This document shows positions 1 through 8,971 of a stretch of 64,000 bases of DNA, piece after piece. Source of the stretch: G016234445 sp964438865. GTDB lineage: Bacteria > Chloroflexota > Dehalococcoidia > Tepidiformales > Tepidiformaceae. The notes under the pieces were generated by a model. That model did not search any database. It was given only the letters and a program-made list of their open reading frames with translations, and was not told the DNA's origin. Both the position numbers and the translations under genes were made by a program. The stretch spans positions 219,720 through 283,719 of the forward strand of contig CAYTMI010000002.1 in the NCBI GenBank assembly GCA_964438865.1, given 5' to 3'. Position 1 is the first letter of the stretch, and every line of letters starts with the position of its first letter.

Positions 1-1502
1 TCCTTGGCGACGGGGCCGCTTCGCCTCGCCGGGCCGCGATCAGCTTCGACCTTTCTTCGATCCCGGGAGACGCCCAGGTCGTCACCGCGACGCTCACGTT
101 CAAGGTGGCGACAGCACCGGGCTCGACGACGACGGTGTCGCCGATGCGGCTGGCGGCGGCTTCGACGTGGGATGCGACCGCTACCTGGACATCGGAGAGC
201 GCCGACTGGAACAGCGGCAGCCTGGGCACCGCAGTCGCCATCGACACCGGAGCGACCGAGGCCGTGTTCGACGTGACGGGCGACGTGGCGGCGTTCGTGG
301 GCGGCACCGCGGCGAACAATGGCTGGACATTCCGGTCGGTCGCCGGAAGCGCCTCGCTCGGTTTCCATTCCAGTGAGGCCACCGCGGAGTCGGATCGCCC
401 CCGGCTGGCGGTGACCTACACGACCGCCACCTCGCTCTTCCGGCCGACGGGGGCCTATGCCGCGGACGCGCCGGGGTCCTTCGAAGACACCTACGTGCAG
501 TTGGGCGACCCATCCACGGTCAAGGGCGGCCTTGCGGAGATGCGCGTCGGGCTGTCTGCCACGGACCGCCAGGATGGGCTGCTCCGGTTCGACCTCGCCG
601 ACACACCGTCGCTGGCGGGCGCGACGATCCTCAGCGCCCAGCTGGTGCTGCCGGTCGCGGTGCCGGGCCTCGACCGGACGCTGCACGCGGCTCGCGTCTG
701 CCAACCGCCGGGGCTGGTGACGGCCGGGGCGATCAGCGGCGCGACCTACGCGGGCATCCCGTACGCGCAGCTGCAATGGACGCAGGCCACGGCCTCGTTC
801 GCCTATACATCTGCCGCGGCGACGGTCGACTTCGACGTGCGCCAGGTCGTCCAGGCGTGGGCGAATGGCGAGCCCAACCTCGGGTTCCGCGTGTACCAGG
901 TGGCGCCGGCCGCCATCGACACGGTCGACTTCCACAGCTTCAACGCCGCGAGCGAAGCCAACCGCCCGCGGCTGGTTGTGGAATACGTTGTGGACACGGG
1001 TACCCCGAACGCCACGCCCTCCCCTTCCTGCGGCCAGGCACCGACACCCACCTTCACAGCGACGTTGACAGCGACATCGACCGCGAGCCCGACCGCCACG
1101 CCCACGCCAACGACCACCCCAACCACAACGCCAACCACAACGACGCCATCGGCGACGGCCACTCCCGCCATTTCGCCGCAGCTGACGGTGGCGAGAGTCG
1201 CGGGAGCGGTGCCGCGTAGCCGGCTGGCGTTCAGGGCGACCGACGGGACGTTGGACCCTTCGTCCGTGACACTGGTGGTGCGCCGCATCGCCGACGGCGC
1301 TTACTGGAACAGCGCGGAGGCGAAGTGGCAGGTGGCGCTGGTCGCGAACACGGCGACTGAGGCGCCCGAGGGCACCTGGACGCTCGCTGTGACGGGGACC
1401 GCGCGCCGCGAGTTCGTCAACACCACGGTCAGCGCCGAGGCGAGGGCGTCGGTGGGCGCAGCGACCTTTGTTTCGGCTCCGGTCCAGGTGGTGGTGCGGT
1501 GA
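1..1502 (+). CDS. DNRLRE-domain surface protein, 3' part
   Basis: The reading frame is open to the left edge of the window (first full codon at base 3), so this is the C-terminal 499 residues of a longer protein. Two beta-rich DNRLRE-type repeats are visible. The first begins at the edge with RAAISFDLSSIPG; the second, near residues 140-325, contains GLLRFDLADTPSL, VDFDVRQVVQAW and ANRPRLVVEY. A Thr/Pro-rich spacer follows (about bases 1035-1175), then a C-terminal beta-type domain of about 105 residues. DNRLRE domains occur in secreted, wall-associated proteins of Gram-positive and Chloroflexota bacteria; the spacer fits a cell-surface stalk. No C-terminal anchor is seen. A GTG at 105 lies in frame but is internal to the first repeat, so it is not the start. 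The exact role is unknown. Confidence 0.75.
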   Translation, partial: LGDGAASPRRAAISFDLSSIPGDAQVVTATLTFKVATAPGSTTTVSPMRLAAASTWDATATWTSESADWNSGSLGTAVAIDTGATEAVFDVTGDVAAFVGGTAANNGWTFRSVAGSASLGFHSSEATAESDRPRLAVTYTTATSLFRPTGAYAADAPGSFEDTYVQLGDPSTVKGGLAEMRVGLSATDRQDGLLRFDLADTPSLAGATILSAQLVLPVAVPGLDRTLHAARVCQPPGLVTAGAISGATYAGIPYAQLQWTQATASFAYTSAAATVDFDVRQVVQAWANGEPNLGFRVYQVAPAAIDTVDFHSFNAASEANRPRLVVEYVVDTGTPNATPSPSCGQAPTPTFTATLTATSTASPTATPTPTTTPTTTPTTTTPSATATPAISPQLTVARVAGAVPRSRLAFRATDGTLDPSSVTLVVRRIADGAYWNSAEAKWQVALVANTATEAPEGTWTLAVTGTARREFVNTTVSAEARASVGAATFVSAPVQVVVR

Positions 1503-1591
1503 CCCGGATGGCCAGGTTCAGGGAGCCGGGGGCTGCGATCAGGCAAGGCCCCGATAGGCCGCGGCCTGCGGCAGCGGTACGGTCACGGGTG

Positions 1592-2134
1592 ATGGGACGC
1601 TTCCGCCGGACGACACCACTCGCCGCCCTGGCCGGGCTGGCTGCCTTGCTCGGCACCGCCTGCCTCGGGTACGCCCCGGGGACGGTCGGGACGCCGGCGG
1701 CGCCGGAAGAAGATGCCGGTTCGCGCCTGCCGACGCTGCTCCAGCAACTGCAATCCGGCGGCGCCGCGATCGAAGTGTTCGATTCGACGCCGCAGGCCCA
1801 GGTCCTGGCCGCCCAGGACACGGGCGGCAAAACGACAGGCGTGGGCACGGTAACCGCGACCGCGACCCCCTCGCGCACAGCAACAGCGGCGCCGAGCACG
1901 ACCCCGGCGGGCAGCCAGGGCGCGCTGCCCACCGCGACGCCAACGCAATCCCCGACGCCCCAGCCGGGCGCCACCGCCAGCCCCACAGCGGCCCCGAGCG
2001 CGACAGCGATCCCGAGCGTGACGGCAACACCGACCGCTACCCCCTCGCCTACCCCTACCTCGACGCCCACCCCGGTACCGACCATCCCGACGGAACCGAC
2101 ACCGTCCGGGCCGACTCCTCCGAGCGAGCAGTAG
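1592..2134 (+). CDS. Probable lipoprotein with Thr/Pro-rich tail
   Basis: A 180-residue protein. I start it at the ATG at 1592, because the residues after it form a signal peptide (MGRFRRTT, then a hydrophobic stretch ending LLGTAC with a lipobox-like Cys near residue 25). The frame is open further upstream to 1499 but encodes no signal there. From about residue 85 to the end it is almost entirely Thr/Pro/Ala/Ser low complexity with TATPT-like units, the same composition as the linker in the preceding gene. A TACGGT box lies 8 bases before the ATG. It is likely exported and lipid-anchored. No catalytic motif was recognised and no function can be assigned. Confidence 0.6.
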   Translation: MGRFRRTTPLAALAGLAALLGTACLGYAPGTVGTPAAPEEDAGSRLPTLLQQLQSGGAAIEVFDSTPQAQVLAAQDTGGKTTGVGTVTATATPSRTATAAPSTTPAGSQGALPTATPTQSPTPQPGATASPTAAPSATAIPSVTATPTATPSPTPTSTPTPVPTIPTEPTPSGPTPPSEQ

Positions 2135-2135
2135 G

Positions 2136-2645
2136 ATGGCCGTCCGCCAGGCCGACGACACCCAGGTCCGCTCGCGCTGTGCTTCATGCAGGCGCATTCT
2201 CAGCTTCGACGAATGGTCCAGCGGGTATGAACTCTGTGCCGGGTGTGCGCGCAACCGGAACGCGCCGGGGCCGGCAGCGATGTTCGTCCACGGGCCCGCG
2301 CCCGCGAGATCACCGGCCGCCGCGCCAGACCTCCCGGAGGAGATCTTCGCCGAACTCCTGGCCGCATTAGAGGCGGAGGCGCGCTCGCCCTCGGCGCCAC
2401 AGCAGGGGGCGTTGCGGGAAGTGCTGTCCGAAATCGGAATCCAGCGGTCGGCCCGGCAACTGCAGTGGACGGCATGGGGCTTCGCGGCAGGATTCGCCGG
2501 CAACGTCGCGGTGGCGAAGTACGCCCAGATGACCACTGGCGCGCCGATGGGCCAGTTCGTCGGCCCCCTGATCATCGGCGGCGTGGTCGCGGGCGCCGCC
2601 TGCGCGCTCATCGGATGGGGGTTCTCCCGGCTGCGCGAATCGTAG
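2136..2645 (+). CDS. Zinc-ribbon membrane protein of unknown function
   Basis: 169 residues starting one base after the lipoprotein stop, so probably co-transcribed. Near the N-terminus a CASC...CAGC arrangement (CxxC, 19-residue spacer, CxxC) looks like a small zinc ribbon. An acidic, helical middle follows (PEEIFAELLAALEAEA), then two hydrophobic segments near residues 110-125 and 135-160, the second Gly/Ala-rich, predicted as membrane spans. The chain ends in a short basic tail. The build (cytoplasmic zinc ribbon plus C-terminal membrane hairpin) is common among uncharacterised bacterial proteins. No function can be given. Confidence 0.65.
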   Translation: MAVRQADDTQVRSRCASCRRILSFDEWSSGYELCAGCARNRNAPGPAAMFVHGPAPARSPAAAPDLPEEIFAELLAALEAEARSPSAPQQGALREVLSEIGIQRSARQLQWTAWGFAAGFAGNVAVAKYAQMTTGAPMGQFVGPLIIGGVVAGAACALIGWGFSRLRES

Positions 2646-2703
2646 GCGTGCTCTTGTCCGAACGCGCCACCCGCCTGATCCTCGTCCGAGGAGGAGCTGT
2701 CGC

Positions 2704-3618
2704 ATGAGGATCCTGGTCACCGGGGGCGCCGGCTTCATCGGCTCCCACATCGTCGAAGCGTACCTGGCCGAGGGCCACGAAGTCCGTGTGGTCGACAACC
2801 TCTCGACGGGGCGGCGGGCGCACGTGCCCCGCGCCGCGGCCCTCCACGAAGTCGACATCCACGCCCGCGAAATGGACAGCATCTTCGCCGAGTTCAGGCC
2901 CAAGGTCGTGAACCACCTGGCGGCGCAATCGTCGGTGAAGGTCTCGACCGGCGACCCGGTGCACGACCTGGAGGTGAACGGCGGGGGCACGGCGCGGGTC
3001 GCCGCACTTTGCGTGGCCCACGGAGTGAAGAAGCTCATCTACGCGAGTTCGGGGGGCACTGTCTACGGGGAGCCGCGGGAACTGCCCGTCCCCGAAACCC
3101 ACCCGATCGCGCCAACCTCGCCCTACGGGACGAGCAAGTACGTGGGCGAACTCTACCTCCAGCTGGCGCACCGGACCGGGGGTCTTGACTACACGATCCT
3201 CCGCTACGGCAACGCCTTCGGGCCCAGGCAGGACCCCTATGGCGAGGCCGGCGTCTGCGCCATCTTCACCAACCTCATGCTCAAGGGTGAGCCTTGTACC
3301 ATCGACGGGGACGGCGAACAGCGCAAGGACTACCTCTACGTCGGGGACATCGCCCGGGCGAACGTCCTCGCCCTGACGAAAGGCGGGGGCCTCGCGATCA
3401 ACATCGGCACCGGGCGCGGGACCTCCGTCAACGACATTCACGCGGCGCTGCAGAACGCGACGGGCGATTCGACTGCGGCGCGCTCAGGGCCGCCGCGACC
3501 GGGCGACGTCCGCAACTTCTGGTTGACGACGGCCCTCGCGAAGGATGCCCTCGGCTGGGAAGCGAAAGTCAGCCTGGAGGAAGGGCTGCAGCTTACGGTG
3601 GACGGCCTCAGGGGCTGA
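2704..3618 (+). CDS. NAD-dependent epimerase/dehydratase, GalE-like
   Basis: A 304-residue extended short-chain dehydrogenase. The N-terminal Rossmann motif GGAGFIG (residues 7-13) binds NAD. The catalytic Tyr-Lys pair is in SPYGTSKYVGEL (YxxxK), preceded by the ASSGGTVYGEP segment typical of UDP-glucose 4-epimerases. The conserved GNAFGPRQDP and KDYLYVGDIA motifs are present. The likely reaction is C4 epimerisation of a UDP-hexose in the cytoplasm, feeding polysaccharide or glycolipid synthesis. The exact sugar cannot be told from sequence. A good ribosome site, GAGGAG, lies 8 bases before the ATG. Confidence 0.88.
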   Translation: MRILVTGGAGFIGSHIVEAYLAEGHEVRVVDNLSTGRRAHVPRAAALHEVDIHAREMDSIFAEFRPKVVNHLAAQSSVKVSTGDPVHDLEVNGGGTARVAALCVAHGVKKLIYASSGGTVYGEPRELPVPETHPIAPTSPYGTSKYVGELYLQLAHRTGGLDYTILRYGNAFGPRQDPYGEAGVCAIFTNLMLKGEPCTIDGDGEQRKDYLYVGDIARANVLALTKGGGLAINIGTGRGTSVNDIHAALQNATGDSTAARSGPPRPGDVRNFWLTTALAKDALGWEAKVSLEEGLQLTVDGLRG

Positions 3619-3641
3619 TTCCCGCCTCCGCCGCTTACCGG

Positions 3642-3647
3642 TAGGAT
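3642..3647 (+). promoter_or_regulatory. TAGGAT -10 box, 7 bases before the start at 3655
   Basis: A TAGGAT hexamer is followed by only 7 bases before the ATG of the serine hydrolase gene. With a normal 6-8 base distance from -10 box to transcription start, the mRNA would begin at or next to the ATG. No Shine-Dalgarno sequence fits in between. Confidence 0.45.
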
Positions 3648-3654
3648 TCGCGGC

Positions 3655-5022
3655 ATGGAATACGAACCGCTGCCCTCAGCGATCGCGGCTTTCGCCCGCG
3701 CCGAGATGGAACGTCTGGAGGTCCCGGGCGTCGCTGCCGCCGCCATCTACGACGGGCATGTCTACGCGCAGGGGTTCGGGGTCACGAACGTGGACCACCC
3801 TCTCCCGGTGACGCCGGAGACGCTGTTCCAGATCGGTTCGACTTCGAAGACCTTCACCGCCACGGTCCTGATGACGCTGGTCGAAGAGGGCCGCGTGAGC
3901 CTCGAAGCGCGCGTCCGGGACTACCTGCCGGACTTCCGCCTCCAGTCGGAGGAGGACGCAGCGCGGATGACCCTCCGGCACCTGGTGACACACCACGGCG
4001 GCTGGGCCGGCGACTACTTCCGCGACACCGGGAGGGGAGACGACGCGCTCGCCCGGATCGTCGGGAAGATGGCGAACTCGGCCCAACTGCTGCCCGCGGG
4101 CACGGCGTTTTCGTACAACAACGCCGGCTTCTACGTGCTCGGGCGAATCATCGAGGCCGTCACCGGGGAGACGTTCGAAGGCGCGGTAGCGGAGCGCATC
4201 TTCCGCCCACTGGGCATGGAAACCTCCACCTATTTCCCGGAGGACACGATTGTCCACGCGCCGGCGGCCGGGCACATCCGGACGCCGGCCGGGCTCAAAG
4301 TGGCGAACCCCTGGCGGATGCCGCGAAGCATCGGCCCCGGCGGGGGGATCATCTCGAACGTGCTCGAACAACTGCAGTACGCCGCCTTCCACATGGGTGA
4401 CGAGACTGCCCCGGGTGGTGCGCGAATCCTGCGCCGGGAGACGCTCGAGTTGATGCAGACGCCGCAGGCCGAGGCCGGCAGCATGTGTGCCCATGTGGGC
4501 GTCTCCTGGATGCTCGACACGATCGATGGGGTTCGAATCGTGAAGCACGGCGGCGCGACGAACGGCCACCTCTCCGCCTTCGAACTGGTGCCGGCGCGCA
4601 GGTTTGGGGTCACCGTGCTGACGGACAGCGACAGCGGCCGCGAACTCCGCCAGACCGTCGCCGAGGCAATCCGGGAGCACTTCACGGGGATCCGGCGGCC
4701 GGAAATCGTGCCCGCTGCCGGTCTGCCCGGAGACGCCTCGGAGTACATCGGACGCTACGAAGCCACGCTCGCCGACCTGACCGTACAGAACCGAGATGGC
4801 GGGCTGGAGGTGGCTGAAGGGCCGCCAGCGAAGGCGAGGGCGCGGGGAGCGCAAGTGCCATTCGACACACCCGCCGAACCGATCGTCTTCGTCGCGCCGG
4901 ACCGGGCAGTGGTCGCGCAGGGGCCGCGCCGGGGCGAAGGCTGCGAGTTCCTCCGCGATAGTTCGGGAGCGGTCGGATGGATGCGCTGGGACGGGCGGGT
5001 GGCGCGGCGGGTGGAGGGATGA
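3655..5022 (+). CDS. Serine hydrolase, beta-lactamase class C / esterase family
   Basis: 455 residues. The class C fold motifs are in order: SxxK as S62-TSK-65 (in QIGSTSKTFTA), the YxN motif in FSYNNAGFYVLGR, and a KTG-like HGG in VKHGGATNGHLS. A C-terminal extension of about 110 residues is mainly beta strand, as in many DUF3471-type esterase or peptidase relatives. No signal peptide is seen, so it is probably cytoplasmic, where such proteins act as esterases or D-amino-acid amidases rather than beta-lactamases. The substrate is unknown. Start chosen at the ATG at 3655; there is no upstream ribosome site and a -10-like box sits just before it. Confidence 0.88.
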   Translation: MEYEPLPSAIAAFARAEMERLEVPGVAAAAIYDGHVYAQGFGVTNVDHPLPVTPETLFQIGSTSKTFTATVLMTLVEEGRVSLEARVRDYLPDFRLQSEEDAARMTLRHLVTHHGGWAGDYFRDTGRGDDALARIVGKMANSAQLLPAGTAFSYNNAGFYVLGRIIEAVTGETFEGAVAERIFRPLGMETSTYFPEDTIVHAPAAGHIRTPAGLKVANPWRMPRSIGPGGGIISNVLEQLQYAAFHMGDETAPGGARILRRETLELMQTPQAEAGSMCAHVGVSWMLDTIDGVRIVKHGGATNGHLSAFELVPARRFGVTVLTDSDSGRELRQTVAEAIREHFTGIRRPEIVPAAGLPGDASEYIGRYEATLADLTVQNRDGGLEVAEGPPAKARARGAQVPFDTPAEPIVFVAPDRAVVAQGPRRGEGCEFLRDSSGAVGWMRWDGRVARRVEG

Positions 5023-5074
5023 ACCGGCGCCAGGCCCGCACTCACCATCTGACGTCGCGCATGCGCCCGCCGGC

Positions 5075-6226
5075 GTGAGCGAGCTCGCTCGCGCCCCATC
5101 CGTAACCCGTACCCACCTCGCGGCCTTCCTCGCGCTGGCCTGCGTCGGGCTCTACGGGACCTCGTTCGGACCTGCGGCCTCGACCCTGGCGGATGACTTC
5201 GGGGTGTCGCTCGACCGGGCCGGACTACTCGTGACGCTGCTTTTCGCCGGGTCGATCAGCGCCTCGGGGGCGATCGCCCTGCGGACGACGTTCCGGGACA
5301 CTCGGACGATGACGGCCGCCGGGCTTGTGCTGGCGACCGCGGGCCTGTTGCTGTTGGGACTTGCCGGGACGTGGTGGATGGCACTGGTCGCGGCGTTGCT
5401 TATTGGCACGGGCGATGGGTTGATCGTCGCGGGGACACACCTTTCGGTGGCGATGAGCGCGCGCGACGTAGCGGCCGCAATCAACCGGCTGAACCTGTGG
5501 TTCACCTTCGGGGCCGTCGCCGGGCCGGCCTGGACGGGGATCGCGCTGGACGCGGGCGCGGGGCGAGGGGTGGTCTACGGCGTGCTGGCGATGGCGATTG
5601 TGCCGGTCGTCGCCCTCACGCTGGCCTCGCCGCGGGTGACGCCGCGTCCGCGGAGCGAGCACCACCCGGCGGCGACGATGTCGCCGGTGGCGTGGGGGAT
5701 GGCCGCCGTGCTGTTCCTCTACGTGGGGGCGGAGTTCGGGCTCGGGCTCTGGGTGGCGAGCTATGCGACAGGCGTGGTCGGGGCGAGCCTCGCAGGGGGC
5801 GCACTGCTGACCTCCGGGTACTGGGGGGCACTCGCAGGCGGCCGGTTCATGAGCGGCCGGCTGCTGGAAGCAGGGCGGGACCCGGGGCTGGTGCTCATTG
5901 CCGTCATCTGCGGGGCGGGCGCGGCGAGCGTGGTGCTTGCCCTGGCCGATGGCAGCATCGCGGTCGCGACCATCGCCGCGGTGGCGACGGGGTTCTTCTT
6001 CGGGCCGGTGTGGCCGTCCGCGATGGCGGTGGCTTCGCGAGAGTCACCGGAGGGTGCCCCGGCCGCGCTCGTCACGGTGGGGAACGCAGGCGGGCTGGCG
6101 TTCCCGTGGCTCCAGGGGCGGCTGCTCGTCTCCGCGGGGCCGGGCACGGGCGTGGCGATGACCGCCGTCCTCTGTGCGGGGATGCTCGCGCTCGGGCTCC
6201 CGGCGGTGCGTCGATCGCGGCGGTAG
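5075..6226 (+). CDS. MFS transporter
   Basis: 383 residues from a GTG at 5075. The frame is open further upstream, but that part is an antisense-like extension over the end of the serine hydrolase gene. About 12 hydrophobic segments alternate with short loops, the usual plan of a major facilitator carrier. The basic loop between helices 2 and 3 (ALRTTFRDTRTMTAAG) resembles the MFS motif-A region, and the start of helix 1 (LACVGLYGTSFGPAASTLADDFGVS) is typical. Substrate and direction cannot be deduced. No binding protein or linked enzyme is next to it; leuC follows on the same strand after 64 bases. Confidence 0.8.
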   Translation: MSELARAPSVTRTHLAAFLALACVGLYGTSFGPAASTLADDFGVSLDRAGLLVTLLFAGSISASGAIALRTTFRDTRTMTAAGLVLATAGLLLLGLAGTWWMALVAALLIGTGDGLIVAGTHLSVAMSARDVAAAINRLNLWFTFGAVAGPAWTGIALDAGAGRGVVYGVLAMAIVPVVALTLASPRVTPRPRSEHHPAATMSPVAWGMAAVLFLYVGAEFGLGLWVASYATGVVGASLAGGALLTSGYWGALAGGRFMSGRLLEAGRDPGLVLIAVICGAGAASVVLALADGSIAVATIAAVATGFFFGPVWPSAMAVASRESPEGAPAALVTVGNAGGLAFPWLQGRLLVSAGPGTGVAMTAVLCAGMLALGLPAVRRSRR

Positions 6227-6290
6227 GGTACCCTTGTGTACGTCCCACCCGCCGCGTCTCAACCGCGGTTTCCCCCCGGAGAGCGCCAGG

Positions 6291-7700
6291 ATGCCCCAAG
6301 CCCGAACCATCGCCCAGAAGATCTGGGAGAACCACCTCGTCCGCCGCGAAGCTGGCAAACCCGACCTCCTCTACATCGACCTTCACCTTGTCCACGAAGT
6401 GACCTCGCCCCAGGCGTTCGAAGGGCTCAGGCTCGCCGGACGCCCCGTACGCCGGCCCGATCGCACCATCGCGACCGCCGACCACAACGTGCCGACGATC
6501 GACCGCGAAAAGCCGTGGACCGACGCGCTTTCGGTCGTGCAGGTAGACGCGCTGAAGGACAACTGCGAAGAGTTCGGCGTCCCCTATTTCGGCGTCGGCG
6601 ACGTGCGGCAGGGGATCGTCCACGTGATTGGCCCCGAGCAAGGGCTCACCCAGCCGGGGATGACGATCGTCTGCGGAGATAGCCACACCTCCACCCACGG
6701 CGCCTTCGGGGCGCTCGCCTTCGGGATCGGCACGTCGGAAGTGGAGCACGTGCTCGCCACCCAGACGCTCCCCCAGGCGACGCCGAAGACGATGTCGGTG
6801 GAGGTGAACGGCGAACTCAACGACGGCGTGACGGCGAAGGACGTGATCCTCGCCATCATCCGCAAGATCGGCGTCTCCGGCGGCGTCGGACACGTGATCG
6901 AATACCGGGGCGACGTCATCCGCGCGCTTTCGATGGAAGGCCGGATGACCGTCTGCAACATGTCGATCGAAGCCGGTGCGAGGGCTGGCCTGGTAGCGCC
7001 GGACGACAAGACCTTCGCCTACCTGGAAGGGCGAAACCACGCCCCCAGGGGAGAGGCCTGGGAACGTGCCCTGGACCACTGGCGCTCGCTGCCGACGGAC
7101 GAGGGCGCGGAGTTCGACGCGGTCGTGACCCTGGACGGGGCGGCGATTGAGCCCTGTGTGACCTGGGGCACGACGCCCGCCCAGAGCGTCCCCGTCACGG
7201 GCCGGGTGCCCGACCCCAATGACGCCGGGTCGCCCCAGGCGCGCGAACTGGCGGAGCGCTCACTGACCTACATGGGGCTCAAGCCCGGCACAGCGATCGA
7301 AAACATCGCCCTCGACAAAGTCTTCCTTGGCTCCTGCACCAACTCGCGGATCGAGGACCTGCGGAACGCGGCGGCGGTAGTGCGCGGCAAGCGCGTGGCG
7401 CCGACGGTGAAGGCGATCGTGGTCCCCGGTTCGGGGCTTGTGAAGCTCCAGGCCGAAGAAGAAGGCCTCGACAAGATCTTTGTCGAGGCCGGGTTCGAAT
7501 GGCGGGAGGCCGGCTGTTCGATGTGCCTGGGCATGAATCCCGACATCCTCCTGCCCGGCGAACGGTGCGCTTCGACCTCGAACCGGAACTTCGAAGGCCG
7601 CCAGGGGCCCGGTGGGCGGACCCACCTGGTCAGCCCGCAAATGGCCGCCGCCGCCGCGATCGCCGGCCACTTCGTCGACATCCGCAGCTGGGGGAAGTGA
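6291..7700 (+). CDS. leuC: 3-isopropylmalate dehydratase large subunit
   Basis: 469 residues, the normal LeuC length. LeuC and LeuD form the [4Fe-4S] enzyme that isomerises 2-isopropylmalate to 3-isopropylmalate in leucine synthesis. The cluster ligands are visible as C349 (GSCTNSRIEDL) and C409/C412 (CSMCLGMNPD). Other family motifs include VCGDSHTSTHGAFG and the FEGRQGPGGRTHL region near the C-terminus. Start at the ATG at 6291, which follows a purine-rich ribosome site and gives the MPQARTIAQKIW N-terminus usual for the family. leuD follows with a one-base TGATG overlap, so the subunits are translationally coupled. No leuA or leuB is in the window, and no T-box or leader peptide is seen upstream. 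Confidence 0.97.
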   Translation: MPQARTIAQKIWENHLVRREAGKPDLLYIDLHLVHEVTSPQAFEGLRLAGRPVRRPDRTIATADHNVPTIDREKPWTDALSVVQVDALKDNCEEFGVPYFGVGDVRQGIVHVIGPEQGLTQPGMTIVCGDSHTSTHGAFGALAFGIGTSEVEHVLATQTLPQATPKTMSVEVNGELNDGVTAKDVILAIIRKIGVSGGVGHVIEYRGDVIRALSMEGRMTVCNMSIEAGARAGLVAPDDKTFAYLEGRNHAPRGEAWERALDHWRSLPTDEGAEFDAVVTLDGAAIEPCVTWGTTPAQSVPVTGRVPDPNDAGSPQARELAERSLTYMGLKPGTAIENIALDKVFLGSCTNSRIEDLRNAAAVVRGKRVAPTVKAIVVPGSGLVKLQAEEEGLDKIFVEAGFEWREAGCSMCLGMNPDILLPGERCASTSNRNFEGRQGPGGRTHLVSPQMAAAAAIAGHFVDIRSWGK

Positions 7701-8299
7701 TGGAGAAGTTCGAAACCGTCAAAGGCAAGGTGCTGCCGCTCAACCGCGCGGACGTCGACACCGACCAGATCATCCCGGCGCAGCACATGAAGCGCATCGA
7801 ACGGACGGGCTACGGGAAGTTCGCCTTCGAAGCGTGGCGCAAGGACCCCGACTTCGTCGCCAACAACCCCGCCTACGAAGGCGCCCCGATCCTAGTGGCG
7901 GGCCCGAATTTCGGCTGCGGCTCGTCACGCGAGCATGCGCCCTGGGCGCTGGAGGGCATGGGGATCCGGGTCGTGATCGCGCCCTCGTTCGCCGACATCT
8001 TCCGCAACAACTGCGCGAAGATCGGCCTGCTCACGGTGACGCTGCCGCAGAAGGACATCGACCACCTGATCGCGCGGGCGGAGGAGCTGCCGCAGTCGCA
8101 GGTGGTGGTCGACCTTGCCTCGCAGACAGTCGCGACCGCGGACGGGAGCTTCGCGCGGAGGTTCGAGATCGACCCCTTCGTGAAGTACACGCTGGTCGAG
8201 GGGCTCGACGCGATCGGTCTGACGCTGCTTGAGGCCGACGCCATCGACGCCTTCGAAGCGAAGCGTGATGACATCTACCCGGAAACGATCCCGGCGTGA
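7700..8299 (+). CDS. leuD: 3-isopropylmalate dehydratase small subunit
   Basis: 199 residues, the usual LeuD size. It supplies the swivelling domain that closes over the LeuC iron-sulfur cluster. Family motifs are clear: DVDTDQIIPAQHMK near residue 18 and FGCGSSREHAPWAL near residue 72. The ATG overlaps the leuC stop by one base. The stop in turn overlaps a GTG that opens a 53-codon frame, so a third small gene may be coupled to this operon. Confidence 0.96.
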   Translation: MEKFETVKGKVLPLNRADVDTDQIIPAQHMKRIERTGYGKFAFEAWRKDPDFVANNPAYEGAPILVAGPNFGCGSSREHAPWALEGMGIRVVIAPSFADIFRNNCAKIGLLTVTLPQKDIDHLIARAEELPQSQVVVDLASQTVATADGSFARRFEIDPFVKYTLVEGLDAIGLTLLEADAIDAFEAKRDDIYPETIPA

Positions 8300-8457
8300 G
8301 CAGCGAGCGCCGTCCCAACTTCGCAGCAGTACGGGCCAACTGGCGGGAGTACGAGGCGCCGTTCGGGACAAAGCTGAAGATGCTGCTTCGGAACAACTGG
8401 ACGAAGATGCGGACGCGGAGCAACTGTTGCGGCAAAGACGGCGAGCCCGGCTGCTGA
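8296..8457 (+). CDS. Small Cys-rich protein, 53 residues
   Basis: A short frame starting with the GTG inside the leuD stop (GTGA overlap) and ending at a TGA at 8455. The product begins VSSERRPNFAAVRANWREYE, has a basic amphipathic middle (GTKLKMLLRNNWTKMRTR) and ends with the cluster NCCGKDGEPGC. The overlap with leuD, the amphipathic helix and the compact C-terminal CC-x7-C motif argue for a real gene rather than chance. The pattern resembles small conserved hypotheticals with a CCGNxGxPGC ending that I associate with Chloroflexota; this is from memory and untested. The Cys residues could bind a metal or be redox-active. Function unknown. Confidence 0.6.
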   Translation: MSSERRPNFAAVRANWREYEAPFGTKLKMLLRNNWTKMRTRSNCCGKDGEPGC

Positions 8458-8533
8458 CTGCGCGAAGAGACGCCCGGTCCGGGCGAGTAGAGCCGCAGTT
8501 GCCACCATCCCGGATTCGCGACACCCTTGGCGT

Positions 8534-8971
8534 GTGCACGACATCCTCGCCAGCCTGAAGTCGTCATCGGAAGGACGGTACTGGGGGCTCCTCGGGATCG
8601 CCTTCGTGGAGGCGGAGCCGGGACGTTGCGTTTGCACGGTGAACCTCGCCGAACAGCACCTGAACTACAACGATGTGGTCCACGGGGGCGTGATTTCCTC
8701 GCTCGTGGATTCCGCCGCGGGCGGCGCGGTGCGCTCCGTCCGGACCCCCGAGGAGATTGCCGCACGGCCCCACGCCACCACCGACCTCCATGTGAGCTAC
8801 CTCTCGCCGGCGATGGGTGACGAACTGACGGCCGTCGCGAAGGTCATCAAGGCCGGGCGGACAGCGATGTTCACGGAAGTCGAAGTCACCGACGACCGCG
8901 GCCGGCTGGTGGCGAAGGGCATGGTTACCTTCGTCGTGGCATCGCGCCCCCCCGCGAGCGGTGGACGGTAA
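8534..8971 (+). CDS. PaaI-family acyl-CoA thioesterase
   Basis: 145 residues with one hotdog domain. The family signature is seen as LNYNDVVHGGVISSLVDSAAG near residues 38-58: HGG plus a Ser/Asp pair, where the Asp and HGG residues support hydrolysis of the thioester. The later TTDLHVSYLSPA strand is also conserved. Members hydrolyse small or aromatic acyl-CoAs in the cytoplasm as tetramers. The GTG start at 8534 is adopted because it gives a normal N-terminal helix. Its last bases overlap the GTG start of aat by 11 bases. Confidence 0.85.
   Translation: MHDILASLKSSSEGRYWGLLGIAFVEAEPGRCVCTVNLAEQHLNYNDVVHGGVISSLVDSAAGGAVRSVRTPEEIAARPHATTDLHVSYLSPAMGDELTAVAKVIKAGRTAMFTEVEVTDDRGRLVAKGMVTFVVASRPPASGGR

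Noticed and set aside
105..1502. A complete gene starting at GTG 105
   Set aside because: The same frame is open to the window edge and already encodes DNRLRE-like sequence before base 105, so the gene begins outside the window.
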